From contig OY829383.1 in assembly GCA_963691835.1 (NCBI GenBank), positions 2,728,001-2,792,000 on the forward strand: a DNA stretch of 64,000 nucleotides. The letters are read 5' to 3'. The notes under the pieces are model-generated. The model did not search any database, was not told where the DNA came from, and was given only the letters and a program-made list of their open reading frames with translations. Below are positions 19,636 through 28,412 of this stretch, piece by piece. The DNA comes from G963691835 sp963691835. GTDB taxonomy: Bacteria > Pseudomonadota > Alphaproteobacteria > Thalassobaculales > Thalassobaculaceae. Position numbers and translations under genes: made by a program. Position 1 is the stretch's first letter, and every line of letters begins with the position of its first letter.

Positions 19636-19848
19636 GGCGCCGTTCCTTCGTCTGATCGGGCATGCGCGTGTGCCCCGGATGTACCCTCGGGCCGGGGTCC
19701 GGGTCGAGCCGAAATGCGATGTTCGGCCGCCATCAGGCAAAATTGGCTTTGACTTCGACCGCCACTTCTTATACCCCGCGCTTTCGCCGTTGCCGCGTGA
19801 CACCATCGTGACCGCCGACGGCTGCCGAACAAGTCCAGGAGAAGCGCC

Positions 19849-20316
19849 TTGGCGAAGCCGGAATGGGGCATCAAGCGGATTTGCCAGTCTTGTGGCATCC
19901 GTTACTACGACTTCAACCGAGATCAGATCGTCTGTCCGTCCTGCGGTGCGGCGTTCGACCCGGAAGCTGTGCTGAAAAGCCGCCGCGCCCGTGTCGCCGT
20001 GCCTGCGGAGCCGAAGAAGGCGGCGCCGGTCAAGGAAGAGGACGAGGACGACGAGGATCTCGACGACAACGACGAGCTCGATAACGACGACGACGATGAC
20101 GATGATGATTCGACCGTCGACGAGCTTGGCGATGACGATGACGATCCGATCGCCGGCCCGTCCCGGACGACCGCTCTTGATGGCGAGTCCGAGGATGACG
20201 CGATCTCGACCGACGACGATGATGTCGACGACGACGATGACGACGACACGTTGATGGAAGACACCGACGACCTCGACGACAGCGACGACACCCTGAAGCC
20301 GGTGGTCGAAGACTAA
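19849..20316 (+). CDS. TIGR02300 family protein, zinc-ribbon head with poly-acidic tail
   Basis: 155 residues, TTG start with CAGGAG seven to eight bases upstream. The first 45 residues are conserved in alphaproteobacteria and contain two CXXC pairs (CQSC, CPSC), a likely zinc ribbon. From about residue 60 the protein is almost entirely Asp and Glu. Function is unknown; the architecture suits a nucleic-acid-mimicking or protein-binding tail. It is divergent from aroA and precedes tRNA-Ala. Confidence 0.9.
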   Translation: MAKPEWGIKRICQSCGIRYYDFNRDQIVCPSCGAAFDPEAVLKSRRARVAVPAEPKKAAPVKEEDEDDEDLDDNDELDNDDDDDDDDSTVDELGDDDDDPIAGPSRTTALDGESEDDAISTDDDDVDDDDDDDTLMEDTDDLDDSDDTLKPVVED

Positions 20317-20362
20317 GCGCGGACGACGGCGGCAGTACGGTCATAGAAGGGTCACGCCCCTC

Positions 20363-20391
20363 TTGCACTCCGTGTCACGCGCCGCTATCTA
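20363..20391 (+). promoter_or_regulatory. Sigma-70-type promoter of tRNA-Ala
   Basis: TTGCAC (20363-20368) and TATCTA (20386-20391) are separated by 17 bases and lie 50 bases upstream of the tRNA gene. Confidence 0.6.
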
Positions 20392-20440
20392 ATGCGTCCC
20401 CCGGCGGGGGCCCCACCCTCCGCCCGGCGACACAGATTTC

Positions 20441-20516
<76 letters not shown>

Positions 20517-20521
20517 AAACG

Positions 20522-20559
20522 AACCCCCTGAGAGAGCGTGGCTTTCCAGGGGGTTTTTT
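20522..20559 (+). terminator. Rho-independent terminator of tRNA-Ala
   Basis: Stem AACCCCCTG / CAGGGGGTT followed directly by a run of six T. It ends six bases after the tRNA. Confidence 0.9.
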
Positions 20560-20587
20560 GGTTTTTGGGCTTCTGAGGAGTCACCGC

Positions 20588-21493
20588 ATGCCGTTCGCCG
20601 ATCTCCAACATGGGCCGCTTCATTACGAGACCTGGGGCGCGGGGCCGCCGTTGGTGTTGTTGTTGCCGGTCAGCCGGGGGCCTGAGGGGTTGGGGCCGTT
20701 GATCTTGGTGCTCAGTGGTACGCTCACGGTCATCCGATACGATCAGCGTGGCTATGGGGAGAGCCCGGCCGCGGATGGGAGAGATCCGTCGCTGGGGCCT
20801 GTGCCGCTCTCCGCAAGGGCGTCTGAAGTGCTTGAGCTTCTGGACCATCTCGGGATCGACGCGGCGAACCTCTTGGCCCATTCGACGGGATGTGGGGTGG
20901 CTCTGGAGATGGTGGCGGCAGCGCCGGGGCGGGTTGGGAGTTTGACCCTCGTCTCCCCGTGGAGCCATGCGGATACGGAGTTGCGGACCATTCAGAACCT
21001 GCGGGTCGCGGCCGCGCGGGCGATGGGTGCGGTGGATTACGCGACCTACAACGCCAGCCTACTGTTCCCGCCCTGGTACCGGCGGCGGTTCGCCAAGGGC
21101 TTCAAAGCCATGGCCGAGGCAGCGACCGCCAGCCCGCAGGACGCGGATTTCATCCAGAACGGCCTGATCCCAATCTTGGAACTCGACGGCCGGGAGATCG
21201 CAAAGCAGGTCGTCTGTCCCACGCAGATCCTGGCGGCGCGGGATGACCAGCTCATGCCCCCCTGGCATGGCGAGACGCTTGCCGGATTGATCGGCGGCAG
21301 TGGGCATGAGCTGCTGGAGACCGGCGGTCACATGCTGCTGGAGACCCAGCGGGAGATCATCGCCGACCGGGTGACGGCGCTGGTGGCAAAGGGCCGCCGA
21401 GGGGGCCAAGAAACCGGATCAATGGCGCTGCCAGACCTCACCGAGGAACCGCAACCAGTTCTCCCCCAACACGCGGCGGATGCGGGTCTCTGA
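20588..21493 (+). CDS. Alpha/beta hydrolase
   Basis: 301 residues from ATG at 20588, 29 bases after the tRNA-Ala terminator. The fold is seen in RYDQRGYGES, the nucleophile elbow AHSTGCG, and the final catalytic histidine ETGGHMLLE. Substrate unknown. The last 25 codons overlap the 3' end of the convergent M19-type gene by 75 bases, so the C-terminal tail is not conserved sequence. Confidence 0.88.
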   Translation: MPFADLQHGPLHYETWGAGPPLVLLLPVSRGPEGLGPLILVLSGTLTVIRYDQRGYGESPAADGRDPSLGPVPLSARASEVLELLDHLGIDAANLLAHSTGCGVALEMVAAAPGRVGSLTLVSPWSHADTELRTIQNLRVAAARAMGAVDYATYNASLLFPPWYRRRFAKGFKAMAEAATASPQDADFIQNGLIPILELDGREIAKQVVCPTQILAARDDQLMPPWHGETLAGLIGGSGHELLETGGHMLLETQREIIADRVTALVAKGRRGGQETGSMALPDLTEEPQPVLPQHAADAGL

Positions 21494-22396
21494 CCATCCC
21501 GCCCGCTCCATCGCCGGAATGAAGTTCCGGAAGTCGCCCAGGGTTTCCAGACCTTTCGGCATCGGCGGCACGTCGCTGTAGAAGGGCGTCGTTGGGCGGC
21601 CGGTTCCCTTGTCACGGGTCAGGTACTCGAAGAACGCGATGTCCTGATCCTGAACCCAGTCGGTGCCGATTCCGACCGCCTCTTCGCCGATCAGGTTGAT
21701 GAGGTAGTCCATTGCCGTGACGCAGTCGTCCAGCGTCGTCTCCGGCCCCTTCGGCAGGAACGGCGTGTAGCTGGCGAACCCAACGAAGCCGCCCCGGTCG
21801 GCAATGGCTTTGAGTTGGTCGTCAGTCTTGTTGCGGGCGTGCTCTTTCAGCATCGGGCAGCAATGGGTGTAGGCGACGGGCGCCTTGGAATGGGCGATCG
21901 CGTCGGCGCTGGTCTGCGGTCCCACATGGGACAGGTCGATCAGCATGCCGAGGTGGTTCAGCTCTTCCACCACATGCCGGCCGAAATCGGACAGGCCGAA
22001 ATCCCGGCTCTCCCAACACCCGGCCCCGACCAGGTTTTGAGTGTTGTAGGTGAGCTGGACCACCCGGACGCCAAGTCGATGGAACAGGCGCAGATTGCCG
22101 ACGTTATCGTTGATGGCGCTGGTGTTCTGCCAGCCGAGGATGATGCCGACCCGGTTCGTCTCCTTGGCCGTGCGGATGTCCGCGGCCGAGTGAACCGGCA
22201 TGATGAGGTCCTGATGAACGTCGAACCATTCGAGCCATTGGGAGATCTCCGACATCGTCTTGTCGAAGTCGTGCCAGACCGAACACGTGCAGTTGGCGGC
22301 TGTGATCCCGCCTTTCCGCATGTCCTCGAAAACATCCCGGGAGAAGCGGGCGATGATCAGCCCGTCGATCAGAACAGCATCGCTCAGTGCCGGCAT
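21419..22396 (-). CDS. Membrane dipeptidase (M19) family protein with altered metal site
   Basis: 325 residues of the renal-dipeptidase amidohydrolase fold. Later-ligand segments are present: DLSHVG, YTHCCP and GIGTDW. The N-terminal HXD metal motif of classical M19 enzymes is not visible (IDGLIIARFSR stands in its place), and the bridging glutamate segment reads LGWQN rather than GXEG. This points to a divergent subfamily that may bind one metal or act on a non-peptide substrate. It is a single gene, convergent with the hydrolase. Confidence 0.85.
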   Translation of the reverse strand: MPALSDAVLIDGLIIARFSRDVFEDMRKGGITAANCTCSVWHDFDKTMSEISQWLEWFDVHQDLIMPVHSAADIRTAKETNRVGIILGWQNTSAINDNVGNLRLFHRLGVRVVQLTYNTQNLVGAGCWESRDFGLSDFGRHVVEELNHLGMLIDLSHVGPQTSADAIAHSKAPVAYTHCCPMLKEHARNKTDDQLKAIADRGGFVGFASYTPFLPKGPETTLDDCVTAMDYLINLIGEEAVGIGTDWVQDQDIAFFEYLTRDKGTGRPTTPFYSDVPPMPKGLETLGDFRNFIPAMERAGWSETRIRRVLGENWLRFLGEVWQRH

Positions 22397-22514
22397 CAGG
22401 GCCCCCTTTCTGACTCTCGCCGCCAGCCGCCATCTGCACGGCTACGGCCATCCCATCGCGACCTTATCCGCCTGTTTCTTTAAGGCACAAGCAAGAGGCG
22501 GTACTCACCCGTCT

Positions 22515-23894
22515 TCAGGCGGGGCCGAACATACGGTCGACGTAGTGTTCCGCGACCAGACGGCACCCTTCCGTCGTCATGTGGGCGCGGTCCCAAAAGC
22601 ACAGATGCCGGTCGGAAAGGGTTTCGAAGACCGGCTCAAAATTGATGACGTCGTCTTGACCGAGCAGTTCTATGGCAGCACCGGCCATGTTTCTCATCGC
22701 ACTCAGCGTTTCCAAGGTGGAGGCCGGGTTCATCGGCGTTTCGGAAAGATACCGGGCGAGGTACGCCGCCTCTCTCGGATGGGGAGTTCTCCGATGGAAC
22801 GGGCTTGATTGGATACCAGCGATGAATCTGGAGCCTGTTTGTCGAACAGTTTGAGCAAAGAGAGATGTTCGCGCCATGATTGGTGAAATGAGGTCTGCTG
22901 CTGTATTGCGAGGCCGTTTCCATAGTGTTTCGGTGCCAGTAGCCGCGATCGTGTTATCACTATGGAAGCTGTAGAAGTACTGCCAAATCGGTCGGCTAAG
23001 GGGCAAATCTGCTTTCAAATGGTTAGCATCAGCGTGACGGCTTGCGCTTGGTTCATTCCAGCCATAGTGCAGGATCACATATTCCGGTTCCAATCGCTGA
23101 CCGAAGAGCGTGTACAGCAGGCTGGCTTCTGTGATTGTCGTAGACGGAATCGAAAAGTTCAGAACCTTCAGCACTCGAGCGTCGCCCTGGGCTAGCAGAC
23201 GATGTCGACCGAGCCGCCGGATCCAGCCGGTAATGGATCGCGCCTCACTAGTGTACAATCCATATGCTGCTGATCCTCCGTAAATCTGAACGACGACGGT
23301 GTTCGGATCCCGCGTCATTGTGTCAATTTCCGCGAGCGTCCGGAACCCAAATGCATCCTCCCGGTGCCGGGCGAAGGGAGCCACGCCGACTTCCGCGGGG
23401 TTGCGCCATTGGGGGACGTAGGGCGCGTAGATGAAGTTCCCCTCAAGCGGGTCGGCCAGGTCGGACTGCTTCTGAAAGAGACTGGAGTCTTTGCCGAGAC
23501 CATGCCGCCGAGTGTCGGTTGACGGGTCAAAGGTCCGGCCGAGGATATCGGTGCTAAGGACCCGGGCGTTCTCAGGGAAACGGATCCCTGTGTTGGGCCG
23601 AAGACGGCCATGATCATACCATTCAAGCCCGGTGACAGCCTTTCTGTCCTCCAGGCGGAAGATCAAGGTGTTGCCGACTTCCCCCGAGGAAGGCAACGGT
23701 TTCAGATCGACAATGCGCCCGGCCTTTGCGGCTAGTGGCGCGTAGCGAGCCTCGACTGATCGGTCGACATAGACCGTCAACGAGCTGAGCGCGTAGTCGG
23801 CAAGCAATCGGTCGATCAGGTTCATGAAAAACCATGGGAACGGCCTTAGACCGGTTATGATCAGACCGGCGTTTGTTTCGGTTGGGGTATGCAC
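22515..23894 (-). CDS. SGNH-hydrolase-like protein of the carbamoyltransferase cluster
   Basis: 459 residues. SGNH-type blocks can be seen: YGGSAAYG (block I, about residue 205), HYGWNE (block III, about 280) and WDRAHMTTEG with downstream His (block V, DXXH). The first 110 residues are a separate uncharacterised region. Base composition is lower in GC than its neighbours in places, a hint of transfer. It is the last gene of a three-gene unit after a carbamoyltransferase and a 64-residue protein, so it may act on a carbamoylated or acylated glycan or metabolite. Confidence 0.7.
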   Translation of the reverse strand: MHTPTETNAGLIITGLRPFPWFFMNLIDRLLADYALSSLTVYVDRSVEARYAPLAAKAGRIVDLKPLPSSGEVGNTLIFRLEDRKAVTGLEWYDHGRLRPNTGIRFPENARVLSTDILGRTFDPSTDTRRHGLGKDSSLFQKQSDLADPLEGNFIYAPYVPQWRNPAEVGVAPFARHREDAFGFRTLAEIDTMTRDPNTVVVQIYGGSAAYGLYTSEARSITGWIRRLGRHRLLAQGDARVLKVLNFSIPSTTITEASLLYTLFGQRLEPEYVILHYGWNEPSASRHADANHLKADLPLSRPIWQYFYSFHSDNTIAATGTETLWKRPRNTAADLISPIMARTSLFAQTVRQTGSRFIAGIQSSPFHRRTPHPREAAYLARYLSETPMNPASTLETLSAMRNMAGAAIELLGQDDVINFEPVFETLSDRHLCFWDRAHMTTEGCRLVAEHYVDRMFGPA

Positions 23895-23903
23895 GGCCAG
23901 CCC

Positions 23904-24098
23904 TCAATCCATCGTGTAGAAGAGGGCCGCGTTCCGTTGGGGCGGCACCGTTTTCTTTGCGTCCGTCTTGGTATCGCTGGCTATTGAGAGGCGGCGGAAC
24001 CTGGCATAGAGATCAGATGCCTCCGTCAGGTTTTGGTCTCTCGCCTCGGCTTCCAGCTCACTGAGCGCGTTCAGGAAGGGATCGGATTTCGGTGCCAT
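23904..24098 (-). CDS. Small hypothetical protein between carbamoyltransferase and SGNH genes
   Basis: 64 residues, mostly charged and predicted helical (LNALSELEAEARDQNL), no recognised family. It starts 24 bases after the carbamoyltransferase stop and ends nine bases before the SGNH start, so it is very likely a real cotranscribed gene. Confidence 0.6.
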   Translation of the reverse strand: MAPKSDPFLNALSELEAEARDQNLTEASDLYARFRRLSIASDTKTDAKKTVPPQRNAALFYTMD

Positions 24099-24122
24099 CG
24101 TCTACTGTTCCCGGAACTGCCG

Positions 24123-25880
24123 TCAGGACGACGGAAGGCTTTTGTTTCGGATAAGGATCTGGTCTTCAACCACAAGACCGTCGAGGAGCGAGTCGAGCAG
24201 TGTCTTCGTGCCCGACCAGACGGTACTCGCCATTGGCTGCCCGGCGACGTTCAGCGATGTGTTTAGCAAGACCGGGACTCCCGTACGCTTCTTGAACGCT
24301 GTGAGGATCGCGTGAAAGCGAGGATTTAGCCGCTCTGAGACGATCTGTACCCGCGCGGTTCCGTCCACGTGGATCGCAGCCGGAATAGTCTCACGCGCAT
24401 GTTCGGTAACGGGATGGGTGGCGAGCATGTAACGCTCCGGTGCCTTCTCTCCCAAGGCGTTGGCGTCCGGTATCTCGAAAAAACGCCCGGCTTCCTCTTC
24501 CAGCACGGCGGGAGCGAAAGGCCGGAAGGGTTCCCGGTGCTTGATCAGCCGGTTAACGCGATCCTTCATCTCAATGGACCGGGGGTCTGCGAGGATGCTC
24601 CGGTGGCCGAGCGCGCGAGGGCCCATCTCAAACGGTCCGAACATATGACCAAGCACCAGACCATCCGCCAAAAGTCCGGCGATCGCGTCCGGCGCATCGT
24701 CGCCCTTTAACGGTCTCCGCTCCAAAACCGGCCGGTAAACCAGATCCAGAGTCTGGAAGTAATCCGTGTCGACGTCCGTTCCCAGATAGGGCGTCGGGTC
24801 GATCTTGGGCTTCCTCACGGTGGTACTGGCCGCCAGCCGGTGGTACCCGGCCAGGGCCGCGCCGAGCGCACTTCCGGCGTCTCCCGGTGCGGTCGGAACG
24901 TAAAGGTTCGGGCACACCCCCCGGCGAAGCCGCCCGTTTACATTGCAGTTTAGCGCCACGCCCCCTCCCAGGCACACGGTATCGATGCCGGTTTCCTCCA
25001 TGAATCCCGCGACCAGACGCTCGATCTCTTCCTCGACGACCAATTGGACGCTGGCAGCGAGATCCGCGAACCGGGGATCAAGGGGATCGTCCTTGTCTTT
25101 GCGGAAGGGGGGGCCGAACTGCTCCACAAATGCGTCGGAGAAGGGCGAGATCTTCGGAACCGTCCACTGCAGCCAATCCGTCTGGCAGCGTGTCTCATCC
25201 GGGGCCAACCGAACCCATTCCCGCATAATGTCCGCGTGCGCCGGTTCTCCAAACGCAGCGAGACCCATGAGCTTGTATTCGCCCTCATTGATCTCGAAAC
25301 CGCAGAACGCCGTGATTGTGCTGTAGAGCAGTCCGATCGAGTTCGGCAACGTCATCGCATGGATCTGCCTAAGGTGGCATCCCTCGCCGATCCAGACCGT
25401 AAGGGTCTCATCCTCCCCGACGCCGTCGAGCGTGATTACAAGCGCCCGGTCGTAGGGCGACATGTAGTAGGCGAGTGCCGCGTGCGACTCGTGATGTCTC
25501 ACGAAGAGGACCTTGTCCAACGGCAAACGCAATGCGTGGCCGATCGTGTGGAGAGGCAGCACAGTGCCGCGTTTCTTCCATCGCTGGAGAAGATCGGCGG
25601 TATAGGCCTCAAGGTCGCTGGGATCGGGATACGCCTGCCGGGCCTGGCGCATCACCCGGTCAGCCTTCAGCAGCGGATCCTCGTAGTAGAATGCCGCGTC
25701 CGGCGTCGCGTTGGCTTTTCCCAGGATCTCTTGGATGTGCTCGAGAACTGGACGGGGAAAGCCCGGGTCATTCTTCTTCAGCGTGAACCGCTCCGCGTTG
25801 GAGAAGAAGACCGGTTGTCCGTCTCGAACCAAAGCCGCCGCTGCGTCGTGATAGCCGTGTGAGACGCCAACGACATGCAT
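24123..25880 (-). CDS. Carbamoyltransferase (NodU/CmcH family)
   Basis: 585 residues. The N-terminal Kae1-like domain has VGVSHGYHDAA, the metal-binding HHESHAA and GVGEDETL; LGGGVALNCNVNGRL follows; the C-terminal domain has FEMGPRALGHRSILADPR and LNTSLN. These enzymes transfer a carbamoyl group from carbamoyl phosphate via carbamoyl-AMP to a hydroxyl on an antibiotic, Nod factor or glycan. It leads the trio with the 64-residue and SGNH proteins; the acceptor is unknown. Confidence 0.93.
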   Translation of the reverse strand: MHVVGVSHGYHDAAAALVRDGQPVFFSNAERFTLKKNDPGFPRPVLEHIQEILGKANATPDAAFYYEDPLLKADRVMRQARQAYPDPSDLEAYTADLLQRWKKRGTVLPLHTIGHALRLPLDKVLFVRHHESHAALAYYMSPYDRALVITLDGVGEDETLTVWIGEGCHLRQIHAMTLPNSIGLLYSTITAFCGFEINEGEYKLMGLAAFGEPAHADIMREWVRLAPDETRCQTDWLQWTVPKISPFSDAFVEQFGPPFRKDKDDPLDPRFADLAASVQLVVEEEIERLVAGFMEETGIDTVCLGGGVALNCNVNGRLRRGVCPNLYVPTAPGDAGSALGAALAGYHRLAASTTVRKPKIDPTPYLGTDVDTDYFQTLDLVYRPVLERRPLKGDDAPDAIAGLLADGLVLGHMFGPFEMGPRALGHRSILADPRSIEMKDRVNRLIKHREPFRPFAPAVLEEEAGRFFEIPDANALGEKAPERYMLATHPVTEHARETIPAAIHVDGTARVQIVSERLNPRFHAILTAFKKRTGVPVLLNTSLNVAGQPMASTVWSGTKTLLDSLLDGLVVEDQILIRNKSLPSS

Positions 25881-26001
25881 AAGGCGCTTCCCCTTACCCT
25901 TGAATAGACGCTGAGCATTAGGATGAAACCCGGATGTCCGTCAAACGCTGCTTCGTGCATCGACCGGTGAAGGGGCGGCGGGCTTCTGTCCCTGTTTGAC
26001 C

Positions 26002-26214
26002 TCAATCACTCAGGTTAGCGTCGGGCAACTGTTTGTCGATGGCCTGTCTGAACCCGTCGTCGACGCGAAAGGCGTGTCCCGCCTCGGTGTGGATCGTGAT
26101 GCCGTGTCCGTGGAAATCCCGGATGTGCTGGACGAAGCGATCAACATCCGTGATCGAGACGGACGTTCCGTCCATCGCGGTGACGGTGATGGATTCCGGA
26201 GTCTTGGTGCTCAT
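26002..26214 (-). CDS. Small hypothetical protein
   Basis: 70 residues, acidic, no recognised family (begins MSTKTPESITVTAMDG). No membrane segment or metal motif. Codon use is like that of the neighbours, so it may be real, but support is limited to the open frame and its place between two promoter-containing gaps. Confidence 0.5.
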   Translation of the reverse strand: MSTKTPESITVTAMDGTSVSITDVDRFVQHIRDFHGHGITIHTEAGHAFRVDDGFRQAIDKQLPDANLSD

Positions 26215-26336
26215 GGCGGTCGTTCTCCATCAATGCCGACTGTTGATTCGCTCTTTCGGTCATTAGCCTGCCCGTCTGTGCCGAATCCGTCTACCGTCGG
26301 TGCAAGGCGCTGGCAGATACCTGTTTGGAGAAGGTC

Positions 26337-27248
26337 ATGGCGGTCACACTTCCGCTCAACCGGGACCACAAACCGCTCTACGGTCCGGCGGAGCCCATAG
26401 CGCCTGGTCTTCGCCGGGTGACCGCCAACAATCCCGGCCCCTTCACTTTTACAGGAACCGGCACGTACATCGTCGGACAGGGCAATGTGGCGGTCATCGA
26501 TCCGGGGCCCGATGATCCCGATCATGTCGCCGCGATCCTGGAGGCGGTGAGAGGCGAGACCGTCAGCCACATCCTGGTCACCCACACCCATATCGATCAC
26601 TCCCCAGCAACGCCACTGCTCAAGGAAGCGACTGGGGCGACCGTCTATGCGCAAGGGCCTCATGCCGCCCAATTGCGGGACCAGGAGTCGGGTGGTTTGG
26701 ATGCAGGCGGGGATATGGCTTTCGAGCCGGACGAGCTCCTGGAAGACGGATCGGTCGTCGAGGGGGATGGCTGGCAGCTTGAAGCGCTTCACACCCCGGG
26801 GCACTGCTCCAACCATCTTTGTTTCGCTTGGGCCGAACGGCAGGGATTGTTTTCGGGCGACCACGTGATGGGCTGGTCAACGACCATCGTCTCCCCACCG
26901 GACGGAGACATGGGCGCTTATTTGAGTGGATTGGATCGGATGATGGCCCGCTCTGAGTCGATCTACTGGCCGGCACATGGCGCGCCGATTCAGGATCCGA
27001 AAGCCCTCGTATCGGCACTGATTGAGCACCGGAGAGAGAGGGAGCAGGCAATTCTGGATCAAGTCGGCGCCGGTCATGCGCGGATCGACGATATGGTCCG
27101 TGAGATCTACCGGGATGTACCGGCCCATCTGCATCCGGCAGCCGCCCGCTCGACCTTGGCGGCCATTGTCCATCTTGTCGAAACCGGGCGGCTTGCTGTC
27201 GATGGACAGACCCCTGGACTGGATAGCCGGTACAGTCTTCCTGGGTAG
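26337..27248 (+). CDS. MBL-fold metallo-hydrolase (LACTB2-like)
   Basis: 303 residues from ATG at 26337 with GGAGAAGG upstream. The metal motif is THTHIDHS (HXHXDH), followed by TPGHCSNH and SGDHVMGW, with a final WPAHGAP histidine. The C-terminal winged-helix-like tail (YRDVPAHLHPAA) is typical of LACTB2/RNase-type or hydroxyacylglutathione-hydrolase-like members. Substrate unknown. It is convergent with the NUDIX gene. Confidence 0.9.
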   Translation: MAVTLPLNRDHKPLYGPAEPIAPGLRRVTANNPGPFTFTGTGTYIVGQGNVAVIDPGPDDPDHVAAILEAVRGETVSHILVTHTHIDHSPATPLLKEATGATVYAQGPHAAQLRDQESGGLDAGGDMAFEPDELLEDGSVVEGDGWQLEALHTPGHCSNHLCFAWAERQGLFSGDHVMGWSTTIVSPPDGDMGAYLSGLDRMMARSESIYWPAHGAPIQDPKALVSALIEHRREREQAILDQVGAGHARIDDMVREIYRDVPAHLHPAAARSTLAAIVHLVETGRLAVDGQTPGLDSRYSLPG

Positions 27249-27261
27249 CGAGTGATCTTCT

Positions 27262-27933
27262 TTAGCTGTAGCGGAAGTATCGTTGGCCTCTGCGCCAACT
27301 GAAGTAGGGATAGGCATCCACCGGGGCGAAATCCGCTTCCGCCCGGCGCTTGATCTCACCCAACATGAAAGTCGTGACGTCGACCAGCGGCCGGGACAGA
27401 GCTTCGTCAATCGGGAGATAGCCGAGATCGTCCAACTCACCGCTACCGCCAAGCTCCCCGGTCATTTGGTCGGCCCAGGCCATGAAGAACCGGGCATTGA
27501 AACGGACGGGCCGCATGCTCGGTGTGATCGCGTGCCCGATATAGAGAAGACGTCCCAGATCCGGCGCTACGCCCATCTCTCCGAACTGTCGCCATGTTCC
27601 GTGAGCTTCCGCGCCCGGGGCGCCTTGGGCGGCAAGCAGCAGGCCTGTCTCTTCGTAGGTCTCCCGAACGGCGGCAGCCGCGAAGCCTCGGGCGCGGGCT
27701 TCGTCCGATGAAAGCCTTTTGAGAATGTCGGGGGAAAGATCCGTTGCCGGCTTCACCCGCCGGTCGCCCCCATCCACCTTGCCGCCAGGAAAGACATAAA
27801 CCCCGCCGAACACGGCTTTCCGGCCTCGCCGTCCCATCAGGACTTCCGGTCCGGTACGGCCGTTACGAACCACGATCAGTGTGCCCGAGTCCTTCGGACG
27901 CGAGGGCTTCGGCGCGGATGTGTCTTCGTGCAT
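27262..27933 (-). CDS. NUDIX hydrolase
   Basis: 223 residues from ATG at 27933. The N-terminal half has MGRRGRKAVFGGVYVFPGGKVD, and the Nudix helix is AVRETYEETGL, separated by an insertion that is typical of the RNA/CoA-pyrophosphohydrolase-like NUDT19 branch. The substrate is a nucleoside diphosphate linked to another group; which one cannot be read from sequence. Confidence 0.87.
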   Translation of the reverse strand: MHEDTSAPKPSRPKDSGTLIVVRNGRTGPEVLMGRRGRKAVFGGVYVFPGGKVDGGDRRVKPATDLSPDILKRLSSDEARARGFAAAAVRETYEETGLLLAAQGAPGAEAHGTWRQFGEMGVAPDLGRLLYIGHAITPSMRPVRFNARFFMAWADQMTGELGGSGELDDLGYLPIDEALSRPLVDVTTFMLGEIKRRAEADFAPVDAYPYFSWRRGQRYFRYS

Positions 27934-28025
27934 GGGGCAGCCACGTTTCCGGATCAAGAAATGGGAACACCGTTCTCAAACGCTGATGCAGAGACGGTAT
28001 GGATGGATCCAGAGAGTAGCGAAAC

Positions 28026-28060
28026 GACAAACGCGGCGCCACCGGGGCACCGCGTTTGTC
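28026..28060 (-). terminator. Terminator-like hairpin downstream of the 30-residue peptide gene
   Basis: A perfect 11-bp stem (GACAAACGCGG / CCGCGTTTGTC) with a 13-base loop. It lies 72 bases past the small ORF on the minus strand and is followed there by a short TCGTTTCG, so termination is plausible but the T run is weak. Confidence 0.5.
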
Positions 28061-28131
28061 ATTGTTGCATTCCTTGAGGCGGGGTCAGGGAGGAGAGGCC
28101 CCCGCCGCCGGAAGCATCCTTGCCGGTGGGC

Positions 28132-28224
28132 TTAGAGCGCGCCGAGGAAGGAGTTGACCGCCAGGATGGCCAGGCCGAGGCCGATGGTGAGGACGGTCTT
28201 GGTCACGTCAATCTGCGTATCCAT
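28132..28224 (-). CDS. 30-residue putative membrane peptide
   Basis: A 30-codon frame from ATG at 28224 with GGAAAGG about ten bases upstream. After a short polar head (MDTQIDVTK) the rest is one hydrophobic segment (VLTIGLGLAILAVNSFLGAL), enough for a single membrane helix. It stands alone in a 480-base gap, has its own AT-rich upstream region and a hairpin downstream. No family is recognised. Confidence 0.5.
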   Translation of the reverse strand: MDTQIDVTKTVLTIGLGLAILAVNSFLGAL

Positions 28225-28396
28225 GTTTCTGACCTTTCCATTTTTGTGCGCCGCACCCGGCGCGTTGTCATGATCGGAATATAAACCCAAGAAAGGTCAA
28301 TTTCATTGCCCTTTTTAGCGAGATATTATTTCCAATACAGAACTAATAGAGAGAGAATATCCATATCTATCTCTGGCAACGATGTTTAAGCAAGAA

Positions 28397-28411
28397 TGCT
28401 GCGGCGCAGCA
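28397..28411 (-). terminator. Possible short terminator after mmcB
   Basis: TGCTGC-GGC-GCAGCA hairpin just past the mmcB stop, followed on the minus strand by TTCTTGC. The stem is short, so this is tentative. Confidence 0.3.
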
Positions 28412-28412
28412 A

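Noticed and set aside
19923..20291. Serine-rich 122-residue frame on the minus strand
   Set aside because: Mirror of the Asp-rich tail of the TIGR02300 protein; an artefact of GAC/GAT repeats.
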